Source of the DNA: an uncultured Hungatella sp.
GTDB lineage: Bacteria > Bacillota > Clostridia > Lachnospirales > Lachnospiraceae
Direction: 5' to 3'
Length of the DNA: 25,295 nt
NCBI GenBank assembly: GCA_910579515.1
Contig: CAJTUV010000021.1
Span: forward strand, 35,920 to 61,214
Shown here: positions 1 through 6,173 of the stretch, piece after piece
How the letters are laid out: the number at the start of each line of letters is the position of its first letter
Position numbering within the stretch: the first letter of the stretch is position 1
Notes under the pieces: generated by a model
Told to the model about the DNA's origin: nothing
Seen by the model: the letters and a program-made list of their open reading frames with translations, nothing else
The model's database searches: none
Position numbers and translations under genes: made by a program

Positions 1-109
1 GTGGAGCACTGCTGCAGGGATGAAATAGGACAGAAGTGAAGCGGGCGCTGCCAGCGAGAAAGCACTGCGTTTGAACAGAAATCAAGATCTTTCAGGAAGG
101 GAGAACAAT

Positions 110-862
110 ATGAAGACAGATAAGATTTTATCTACACGTACCCATAAAATCATCTACCAGGTGGGCGATACGGCTGTAAAGGTATTTGATAAGAATTTCC
201 CTAAAGCGGATATTCTGAATGAGGCATTAAATCAGGCCAGAGTAGAAGAAACAGGTCTGCCCATTCCAAAGGTTCAGGGCGTAAATGTGACAGAGGACGG
301 AAACTGGTGTATTATCTCTGATTACATTGAGGGAAAGACATTAGAGCAGATTATGGACGAGGACCCAGACAATATTGAGAAGTACATGAGAGAGTTTGTG
401 GCTCTTCAGCTGGAAGTTCACAGCAAAAAGATGCCAAAGCTAAATAAATTAAAGGATAAATGGAACGGCAAGATTTCTGAGTCCAAGGAATTGAACGCCA
501 CTACCCGCTATGAGCTTCACACCCGTCTGTCCAGTATGCCAAAACATGACAAGGTACTTCACGGAGACTTTAACCCGAGCAATATCATTGTGGACTCAAA
601 GGGAAAGTTTTATATTCTCGACTGGTCCCATGCGACTCAGGGCAATGCCTCTGCAGATGCAGCCACAACCTATCTGCTGTTCGTACTTAAAGACCAGAAG
701 CTGGCAGACTTGTATTTAGATACCTTCTGCGAGATGAGCGATACTGCAAAACAGTACGTTCAGAGATGGCTGCCAATCACCGCCGCCTCCAGACTTGGAA
801 AGAAAATCCAGGGGGAGAGAGCGCTGCTGGAGAGCTGGCTTGATGTTGTGGAATATGAGTAA
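110..862 (+). CDS. APH-fold phosphotransferase (aminoglycoside phosphotransferase/choline kinase family)
   Basis: The 250-residue protein has the small-molecule kinase fold of the APH family. The catalytic loop HGDFNPSN (H151, D153, N158) and the metal-binding ILDW (D171) are both present. The N-terminal lobe carries a nucleotide-binding lysine candidate in AVKVF. The start is the ATG at 110, behind an AGGAAGGGAG ribosome binding site; an upstream in-frame TTG at 71 lacks one. A terminator follows, so this is the last gene of its transcript. The family phosphorylates hydroxyls on diverse substrates (antibiotics, choline, sugars, amino-acid derivatives). Nothing here fixes the substrate, and sequence alone does not support calling it a resistance gene. 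The family is confident; the substrate is unknown. Confidence 0.85.
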   Translation: MKTDKILSTRTHKIIYQVGDTAVKVFDKNFPKADILNEALNQARVEETGLPIPKVQGVNVTEDGNWCIISDYIEGKTLEQIMDEDPDNIEKYMREFVALQLEVHSKKMPKLNKLKDKWNGKISESKELNATTRYELHTRLSSMPKHDKVLHGDFNPSNIIVDSKGKFYILDWSHATQGNASADAATTYLLFVLKDQKLADLYLDTFCEMSDTAKQYVQRWLPITAASRLGKKIQGERALLESWLDVVEYE

Positions 863-881
863 ATCATAAAGAGAGAAAAAA

Positions 882-919
882 TGCCCTACTGTAATTTTAC
901 AGGTAAGGGCGTTTTTTTA
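882..919 (+). terminator. Rho-independent terminator after the APH-family gene
   Basis: An imperfect stem pairs GCCCTACTGTAA with TTTACAGGTAAGGGC, allowing bulges, and is followed directly by a run of seven T. It lies 19 bases after the stop codon of the kinase gene and separates it from the restriction-modification cassette. Confidence 0.8.
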
Positions 920-970
920 TAGAAGGATATGAGAACGATTTAGAAGTTTTAATCAAGCAGAATTTAAGAA

Positions 971-999
971 TAGCCATAAGAAATTTTATGTAGTATAAT
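971..999 (+). promoter_or_regulatory. Sigma-A promoter of the restriction-modification cassette
   Basis: A perfect TATAAT at 994-999 is preceded at 17 bases by TAGCCA (971-976), which matches the -35 consensus at four of six positions. Transcription should start near 1006, about 40 bases before the methyltransferase ATG. This is an inference from consensus only. Confidence 0.55.
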
Positions 1000-1047
1000 A
1001 AAATGTGTTGAGAATCTCGAAAGCAGTAGTTAGTGGAGAAAAGAAAT

Positions 1048-1953
1048 ATGGAGCAGATAACACTTATGAAATATCAATCTGCTATAAAAAAGACAGCACC
1101 AGAGTTTTTTTATAGTGAGGAAAACGGTTGTTTATTTAAAGGTGATAGTTTAGAAGTTTTAAAAAAAATAAGAGACGCTTCTGTGGATTTGATTTTTGCA
1201 GACCCACCGTATTCTATAAAAAAGGCAGATTGGGATACTTTTGAAAGTCAGGAAGAATATGTTAAGTTTTCTCGGAAATGGATTAAAGAAGCAAGCCGTA
1301 TTTTAAAAGATAATGGTACTTTGTATGTTTGTGGATTTTCGGAAATTTTGGCTGATATTCATCATCCAGCAATGAAATATTTTTATAATTGTCGTTGGCT
1401 GGTATGGCATTATAAGAATAAGGCAAACTTAGGAAACGACTGGGGAAGAAGTCACGAAAGCATTTTATGTTTGAGAAAATCAAAAGACCATATTATGAAT
1501 GTGGATTCTATAAGGATTCCTTATAATTCTCATACATTAAAATATCCGTCTCATCCACAGGCTGAAACAAGTCAATATGGGAATGGGAAAAAACGAGGAG
1601 AGTGGCTGCCTCATCCTCTGGGAGCAAAGCCCAAAGATGTAATAGAAATTCCAACAACCTGCAATGGAATGGGAGAAAAAACACCTCATCCAACTCAAAA
1701 ACCAGAAGAATTGCTGCGAAAAATTATTTTAGCGTCATCAAATGAAGGAGATATTATTTTAGACCCATTTGTAGGAAGTGGAACAACAGTAGTGTGTGCA
1801 AAGCAGCTGGGAAGAGAGTGGATAGGGATAGATAATGAAGAAGAATATTTGAGATGGGGAGTAAACAGATTAAAAAATGTGCAGAAGAAATCAATAGCCG
1901 AGTGGATTCAATTTGACAAAGCGATTGTATCAAGGAGGGAGACTATCAGATGA
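1048..1953 (+). CDS. Type II DNA methyltransferase, beta class (DPPY motif)
   Basis: The 301-residue enzyme is predicted to transfer a methyl group from S-adenosylmethionine to an exocyclic amino group in DNA. The catalytic motif DPPY sits at 52-55 and the AdoMet-binding motif I, DPFVGSGT, at 239-246. This catalytic-first order (IV to VIII, then target recognition, then I) defines the beta class. HPTQKP at 214-219 is also typical. DPPY usually means N6-adenine, although N4-cytosine cannot be excluded. The start is the ATG at 1048, nine bases after TGGAG; an in-frame GTG at 1033 overlaps that Shine-Dalgarno site. Its stop overlaps the next start as ATGA, so the two genes are translationally coupled. 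The DNA is clearly more AT-rich than its neighbours, which suggests acquisition by transfer. Confidence 0.9.
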   Translation: MEQITLMKYQSAIKKTAPEFFYSEENGCLFKGDSLEVLKKIRDASVDLIFADPPYSIKKADWDTFESQEEYVKFSRKWIKEASRILKDNGTLYVCGFSEILADIHHPAMKYFYNCRWLVWHYKNKANLGNDWGRSHESILCLRKSKDHIMNVDSIRIPYNSHTLKYPSHPQAETSQYGNGKKRGEWLPHPLGAKPKDVIEIPTTCNGMGEKTPHPTQKPEELLRKIILASSNEGDIILDPFVGSGTTVVCAKQLGREWIGIDNEEEYLRWGVNRLKNVQKKSIAEWIQFDKAIVSRRETIR

Positions 1954-2834
1954 AAACATTATGGGAAATCATGTCGTGGGTATCGGAAAAGAGCAGATTT
2001 TCTAAAATAGAAAATTATATAGAATTTGCTAAATACTATTTGGAGTTTATCGAAACAGAATTGCAGGCAGAGATCATTGCTCAAAATGAAACAAATTATA
2101 GATTCTTTCAGTACAGAAGAGATGGTGAATATAATATAACACGTCCAGTTAACGGGGATTTATTCTTCAAATTGGCAGATTATGAGAGTTTGGCTTCTAG
2201 CTTCGAGTATACTTTGGAGAATATCAGAGATATAAAAGATGATGTAGTTCAACGGGAAAATGTCAACAGATTTATTTATACAACACAACAGGCGATAGGG
2301 TGTGCTTTGGACGCACTTCCAGCATCAAAAACAAATACTTCTCGAAAAGTGAATGGAGATTTGTTTGAAAGACTTATGCAGATGATTATGCGTCAAATGG
2401 GATTTTTGATTGATTCCGAAACATTGAATGTGCCAATACCACAGTCTAATGAACAAATGAAGTATCAAAACGATATTGAAATAAAAGTAAATGGAGAAAT
2501 TGTTGCTATAGGTTCTGTTAAAACATCCAGTAAAGACCGGATTGATAAGATTTTTCTTGATAAGCTGATGTATAATAGATTGACGAATACAGACACGCCA
2601 CATTTTGCAATCTTTTTACATGATGTCCAAAGAGCAGGAAAAGAACCAAATTATAAGGTGGGACAGACATTTTTGACAGGACATTTCAAGGCATATACGA
2701 TTGGATTGAATCCTTTAGATGGCGTCTATTATTGTGATTTGCGTCCTGTAATGAAAACAGATACTTTGTTGAAAGAGCATATCAAATCATTGGATAATTT
2801 GCTATGTGAAGATGTTTGGAAATATGCTTTATAG
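1950..2834 (+). CDS. Probable type II restriction endonuclease partner, PD-(D/E)XK type
   Basis: The 294-residue protein has no motif that names a specificity. Its position decides the call: it overlaps a solitary DNA methyltransferase by four bases (ATGA) and shares its AT-rich composition. A plausible nuclease core is visible: E140 in GDLFERL, D175 in the NDIEI strand, and S189-V190-K191 followed by TSSKDR. The spacing D-x13-SxK resembles the variant active site known from Cfr10I (D134, S188-V-K190), where the usual Glu/Asp before the lysine is replaced by serine. EcoRII-like enzymes also carry K-T-x-x-K-D-R-like cores. The endonuclease role is therefore inferred from context and a motif, and the recognition sequence is unknown. 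No signal peptide or membrane segment is seen. Confidence 0.7.
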   Translation: MKTLWEIMSWVSEKSRFSKIENYIEFAKYYLEFIETELQAEIIAQNETNYRFFQYRRDGEYNITRPVNGDLFFKLADYESLASSFEYTLENIRDIKDDVVQRENVNRFIYTTQQAIGCALDALPASKTNTSRKVNGDLFERLMQMIMRQMGFLIDSETLNVPIPQSNEQMKYQNDIEIKVNGEIVAIGSVKTSSKDRIDKIFLDKLMYNRLTNTDTPHFAIFLHDVQRAGKEPNYKVGQTFLTGHFKAYTIGLNPLDGVYYCDLRPVMKTDTLLKEHIKSLDNLLCEDVWKYAL

Positions 2835-2865
2835 CAGAAAGATTTTGAATGAAAGATTCAAAAAA

Positions 2866-2905
2866 CAGCTCCAGCTATGTAGCAAATAGCCAGAGCTGAC
2901 TTTTT
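2866..2905 (-). terminator. Bidirectional terminator between the endonuclease and the ATP-grasp gene
   Basis: CAGCTCCAGCTA (2866-2877) pairs with TAGCCAGAGCTG (2887-2898), with an internal mismatch. The stem has an A-run on its left (a T-run for minus-strand transcripts) and TTTTT at 2901-2905 on its right. It can therefore end both converging units, and it ends two bases before the ATP-grasp stop codon. Confidence 0.7.
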
Positions 2906-2906
2906 C

Positions 2907-4124
2907 CTATTTCCTAACCGTTCCCTTAGCTGGGCGGCATTTCAATACATGTTTATAGAAGCTGTCTAACTCTCGTTTCGTTTGAAAGGTTGCCACATAC
3001 ATCTGGTTTCCCATGGCATCAGACAGCACATCTGGGATTCTTTCCACCATCTTTAAATTCCGGCCGTATTTTTCCAAAATATCTTCATGGCTCATGACAA
3101 AGTTTTTCCCATCCCGAAGTCCGGCAAAGGCGCAGAACGCGTGCTGACCCACAGGCATGGTAGAGCGGTCAAAAGCCACCATGTCTGCCCAGATTTTATA
3201 TACATTGGTGCTGTGAGCGAAATTAATCATGTCAGGAGTAAAACCGCCGCAGGGGCGCATATTTACCTCCAGGGCGATAACCTCTCCCTTTTTGCCAAGC
3301 CCCTCATGATCGCTTAAAAGGCGGAAAAATTCAAAATGAACAAACCGGCTTTTTACTCCGAAGCTCTTCACAGTAGCTCTTCCTGCTGCCCTGGTGTCGT
3401 CGGGAAGTTCTTTTACAATATAGTAAATCGAGTTGTCTGCATTGTTGACAATGTCCATGATGGAGTTGGGAGTCACATTTCCGGTCTCAAACATGGGCTC
3501 TCCCTTGGAGTCGATAATTGCATCATAAGAGTTAACCTCCGCGTCAATAAATTCCTCCATAATATAAGGGATGTAATCGTGTTTTTCCTCAAAGAATTTT
3601 TTTAATTCCTGCTCATTAGAAAGCTTATAGGTGTGGGAAGCGCCTACGCCGTTATCTGGTTTGGCCACCACGGGATAGCCCACCTGTTCCACAAATGCCA
3701 GACAGTTTTCAAGAGTGTCTACTAACTGGTAACGAGCCACAGGAATTTTGGCCTTTGTGTAAAATTCCTTCATCTTTGATTTATATTTCACTCTGGGAAT
3801 ATCCTCTGTGTGAAAGCCAGTGGTAATATTAAAATCTGTGCGCAGCTTCGCATCCCGCTCCAGCCAGTACTCATTGTTGGACTCCAGCCAGTCAATGCGG
3901 CCGTGCTTAAAAATGAAGAAAGCCACAGCACGATAGACCTGGTCTTCATTTTCCAGAGAATCCACTTTATAGTACTCGTCTAAACTGTTTTTCAGCTCCT
4001 GGGTCAGTTCATGATAAGGCTGATCGCCGATTCCCAGAACGTTCATTCCGTTATTTTTCAGTTCCCGACAAAACTGCCAGTAGTTTGTTGGAAAATTGGG
4101 GGAAATAAAAATAACATTTTTCAT
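2907..4124 (-). CDS. ATP-grasp domain carboxylate-amine ligase-like protein
   Basis: The 405-residue protein has an N-terminal Rossmann-like pre-ATP-grasp region (VIFISPNFP). The ATP-grasp core has the lysine strand YPVVAKPDNGVGA, the adenine-contact segment YIMEEFIDAEV, and the late metal-binding segment ALEVNMRPCGG with the Glu/Asn pair expected to hold magnesium. Family members activate a carboxylate as an acyl phosphate and join it to an amine or thiol; the substrates here are unknown. The ATG at 4124 has a strong AGGAGG site. It is the last gene of a three-gene operon, 52 bases after an esterase gene, and a terminator follows directly. A role in making or modifying a small peptide or amide that the two esterases process is possible but unproven. 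Confidence 0.8.
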   Translation of the reverse strand: MKNVIFISPNFPTNYWQFCRELKNNGMNVLGIGDQPYHELTQELKNSLDEYYKVDSLENEDQVYRAVAFFIFKHGRIDWLESNNEYWLERDAKLRTDFNITTGFHTEDIPRVKYKSKMKEFYTKAKIPVARYQLVDTLENCLAFVEQVGYPVVAKPDNGVGASHTYKLSNEQELKKFFEEKHDYIPYIMEEFIDAEVNSYDAIIDSKGEPMFETGNVTPNSIMDIVNNADNSIYYIVKELPDDTRAAGRATVKSFGVKSRFVHFEFFRLLSDHEGLGKKGEVIALEVNMRPCGGFTPDMINFAHSTNVYKIWADMVAFDRSTMPVGQHAFCAFAGLRDGKNFVMSHEDILEKYGRNLKMVERIPDVLSDAMGNQMYVATFQTKRELDSFYKHVLKCRPAKGTVRK

Positions 4125-4176
4125 ACGTTACCCTCCTTAAAATCCGCTTTTGCATATAGGAACACTTTTGTACTTC

Positions 4177-4932
4177 TTACTTTTCCAAAAGATGTGGTAC
4201 AAAATAAGCGACCTGTTTGTACCACCATGGCCAGTCATGGGCACAGTCATAACCCCAGTAATCCACCCATACCGGAATTCTTTTGTTTTGGAAAATGCTG
4301 TGGAGATGTCTGGTGGAATCCGGCATTTCCCACGGCCCTAATCCCACACAGATAATGGCGTTGTTTCGCTTATATAAATCCATATATGGATGGTCTGCGG
4401 CCATGCCAGACAGATAGTGGACCGGAGAATTTAAGTAGACCAGTTCATCCATATATCCGTCAAAACCGTAGGCGGCTGTGTAGATTCCGCTTAAGGCTAA
4501 GAGTCCGTCAAACATATCTGGATGCTGAAAATATAGATTGACTGCATGGGTGGCTCCCAGGCTGCATCCAAACACAAGGATGCCCGGATTTCCCTCCCAG
4601 CCATTGCGGTCGTTTGCCATCTGACGAATGAAGGGAGCCATCTCATCTACAATATAGTGGTTCCACTGTTCATGGCGGCGGATTCTCCAGTAAGGGTCTC
4701 CGGTTTTATTGGACCAGGTCTCTGCATCCATGGTGTCAATGGAAAATACCATCACCTGTCCAGAGTCGATCCAGGGACTCCAAACATCGGTCATGTGAAA
4801 ATTTTCAAAATCAAAAAAACGTCCGTCCTGACAGGGAATAAACAGAACAGGCCGGCCGGCATGGCCGTAAACCTTGCATTCCATGTCTCTGTTTAAGGCG
4901 TGGCTGTATTGTTTAAAATATTGTACTTCCAT
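4177..4932 (-). CDS. Alpha/beta-hydrolase esterase (esterase D-like, 251 aa)
   Basis: The protein has an alpha/beta-hydrolase fold with nucleophile elbow FGCSLGA (S124) and a late histidine in YDCAHDW (H232). Asp205 or a neighbour is a likely acid, though this is not certain. There is no signal peptide, so it should be cytosolic. The sequence is rich in Trp, Tyr and His, including two Trp pairs near the termini of the catalytic core. An AAGGAG site precedes the ATG at 4932. The gene lies 20 bases after a second, clearly different esterase and 52 bases before the ATP-grasp gene. The natural ester is unknown. The length fits the uncharacterised bacterial esterase group often annotated near ATP-grasp genes. 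Confidence 0.82.
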   Translation of the reverse strand: MEVQYFKQYSHALNRDMECKVYGHAGRPVLFIPCQDGRFFDFENFHMTDVWSPWIDSGQVMVFSIDTMDAETWSNKTGDPYWRIRRHEQWNHYIVDEMAPFIRQMANDRNGWEGNPGILVFGCSLGATHAVNLYFQHPDMFDGLLALSGIYTAAYGFDGYMDELVYLNSPVHYLSGMAADHPYMDLYKRNNAIICVGLGPWEMPDSTRHLHSIFQNKRIPVWVDYWGYDCAHDWPWWYKQVAYFVPHLLEK

Positions 4933-4952
4933 ATTGACACATCTCCTTTGAC

Positions 4953-5717
4953 TTATTTTTCATACATAAGGGTATTGATAAAAAACGGAATTTGTTTTTC
5001 CCAGCTTGCCTCACAGTGAGTCCCGTCGGGAATAATCCGACAATTTAACATAACCTGACGCTTTAAAAGAGCGGAGGTGATTTTAAGGAAATGCCGTTCC
5101 ATTTTTTCGTGGTTGGAAAATTCCAACTGGCCATAGTCCATATAAAGGACTGTGTCACGGTCTATAGGCGCCTGGGCGATCAGCCGTTCCAGTTTGTCAG
5201 GAGCCGTCCACAAGGACGGGGAAAGAGCCGCGGCCCTGGAAAAATACTGATTGTACTGAATCAGAGCAAACAGACTCATGAGACCTCCCATGGAGCTGCC
5301 TGCGATAAAGGTGTGCTCCCGATCCGGCAGAGCGCGGTAGTGACGGTCAATATAACGCTTAAACACCGTGATCATCCATTTCATCGTGATTCTTGCACGT
5401 CCGTTGACCTTTCCAAAGTGAGAATCTTTAAAAGCATAGGGAGAGTACTCTATTAGACGTCCATTGTCTGGACTGTGGTTGCATTCCACAGCCGCAATGA
5501 TAAGCGGAGTCTGAGTAAAATCCATATATTCTTTCATGCCCCAGCTTTTTCCATAGGTGGCATGGTCGTCAAAAAATACATTATGCCCGTCGAACATGTA
5601 TAAGACCGGATAACGCCTTTTTGGTTCCTGTTCATAAGATTCCGGCAGATAAAGGTAAGCACGGCGAGGTTCGTCGCCCGTAAAATCCGGAATCGTAACA
5701 TTCCATACTTTAACCAT
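4953..5717 (-). CDS. Alpha/beta-hydrolase esterase (enterochelin esterase/esterase D-like, 254 aa)
   Basis: This is the first gene of the operon. The domain shows RYPVLYMFDGHNVF, typical of the Fes/esterase D group, then the nucleophile elbow AGSSMGG (S142) and the C-terminal DGTHCEASW with the likely catalytic H234. The start is the ATG at 5717, seven bases after GGGAGG; an in-frame TTG five codons earlier overlaps that site and is rejected. No secretion signal is seen. The group hydrolyses esters such as siderophore lactones, acyl-glutathione conjugates or acetylated sugars, so the substrate is open. Twenty bases separate it from the next esterase, which argues for cotranscription. The two hydrolases share little beyond the fold, so they are not a recent tandem copy. 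Confidence 0.83.
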   Translation of the reverse strand: MVKVWNVTIPDFTGDEPRRAYLYLPESYEQEPKRRYPVLYMFDGHNVFFDDHATYGKSWGMKEYMDFTQTPLIIAAVECNHSPDNGRLIEYSPYAFKDSHFGKVNGRARITMKWMITVFKRYIDRHYRALPDREHTFIAGSSMGGLMSLFALIQYNQYFSRAAALSPSLWTAPDKLERLIAQAPIDRDTVLYMDYGQLEFSNHEKMERHFLKITSALLKRQVMLNCRIIPDGTHCEASWEKQIPFFINTLMYEK

Positions 5718-5753
5718 ACTTGTTCCTCCCAATTATCAGTTATCCATTGCATT

Positions 5754-5782
5754 AATATAGCACAAGTGTGCATAAATATCAA
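5754..5782 (-). promoter_or_regulatory. Sigma-A promoter of the esterase/ATP-grasp operon with a spacer palindrome
   Basis: Read on the minus strand, TTGATA (5777-5782) and TATATT (5754-5759) are 17 bases apart. The spacer holds the palindrome GCACAAGTGTGC (5760-5771), whose two 5-base arms pair exactly. A protein bound there would block RNA polymerase, so it is a candidate operator. The leader to the first ATG is about 30 bases. Confidence 0.7.
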
Positions 5783-5795
5783 GACTACTTAGGTG

Positions 5796-5824
5796 TTGAC
5801 AGTACACTCCAAGTATGCTAAATT
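5796..5824 (+). promoter_or_regulatory. Sigma-A promoter of the leuS T-box transcript
   Basis: TTGACA (5796-5801) lies 17 bases before TAAATT (5819-5824). Only 13 bases separate it from the -35 box of the divergent esterase promoter, so the two polymerases may interfere. Transcription should start near 5832. Confidence 0.7.
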
Positions 5825-5831
5825 TATAAAC

Positions 5832-6133
5832 AGTCCAAATACGAAGAAGAGGAATAGTAGCAGATAAGGAAGCATACAGAGAGCCGGCGGCAGGTGGAAG
5901 CCGGATGCCAAATTTTTGTGAACTGGCCTTGGAGTAGCAGACCTAACGGGAAGGGCGGCGTCTTAATCTTAAAAAGCGGCCTCATTTCCTCATTAAGTTT
6001 CGCCGGCTTTTGTCCGTTATCAGGAAGGGAATCAGAAATGATCTCGCAGAGTGCATGTTAAGGCATGAATTAGAGTGGTACCACGCAGGATTTAGCGTCT
6101 CTATCTTTACGATAGAGGCGTATTTTATTTTTC
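5832..6133 (+). promoter_or_regulatory. T-box riboswitch leader (tRNA-Leu responsive)
   Basis: The roughly 300-base leader ends in the T-box signature AGAGTGGTACCACGC (6072-6086) followed at once by an intrinsic terminator. In T-box RNAs an uncharged tRNA pairs its anticodon with a specifier codon in stem I and its acceptor end with the T-box bulge, favouring an antiterminator. A stem I-like region occupies about 5850-5940. The candidate specifier is CTG (Leu) at 5923-5925, in GAACTGG. The leuS gene directly downstream fits leucine specificity. The element class is secure; the specifier assignment is tentative without a folded alignment. Confidence 0.92.
6095..6133 (+). terminator. T-box regulated intrinsic terminator
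   Basis: GCGTCTCTATC (from 6095) pairs with GATAGAGGCG (6111-6120) around a TTTAC loop, followed by the T-rich stretch TATTTTATTTTT. The 5' arm begins eight bases after the T-box motif, the normal geometry for a switch between antiterminator and terminator. Confidence 0.88.
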
Positions 6134-6173
6134 GGCAGTTAACAGGCTGAAAGCTCAAAAAAGGAGGAACATC

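Noticed and set aside
1..39. Tail of an upstream gene in frame 1, stopping at 37-39
   Set aside because: Twelve codons are too few to support a coding call, and all three plus frames stop early.
71..109. TTG start giving the APH-family protein 13 extra residues
   Set aside because: No ribosome site precedes it, and the added codons cover the AGGAAGGGAG site that serves the ATG at 110.
2145..2365. Repeated VNGDLF motif in the endonuclease (residues 67-72 and 134-139)
   Set aside because: Surrounding residues and DNA do not match, so it is probably chance and not a duplicated domain.
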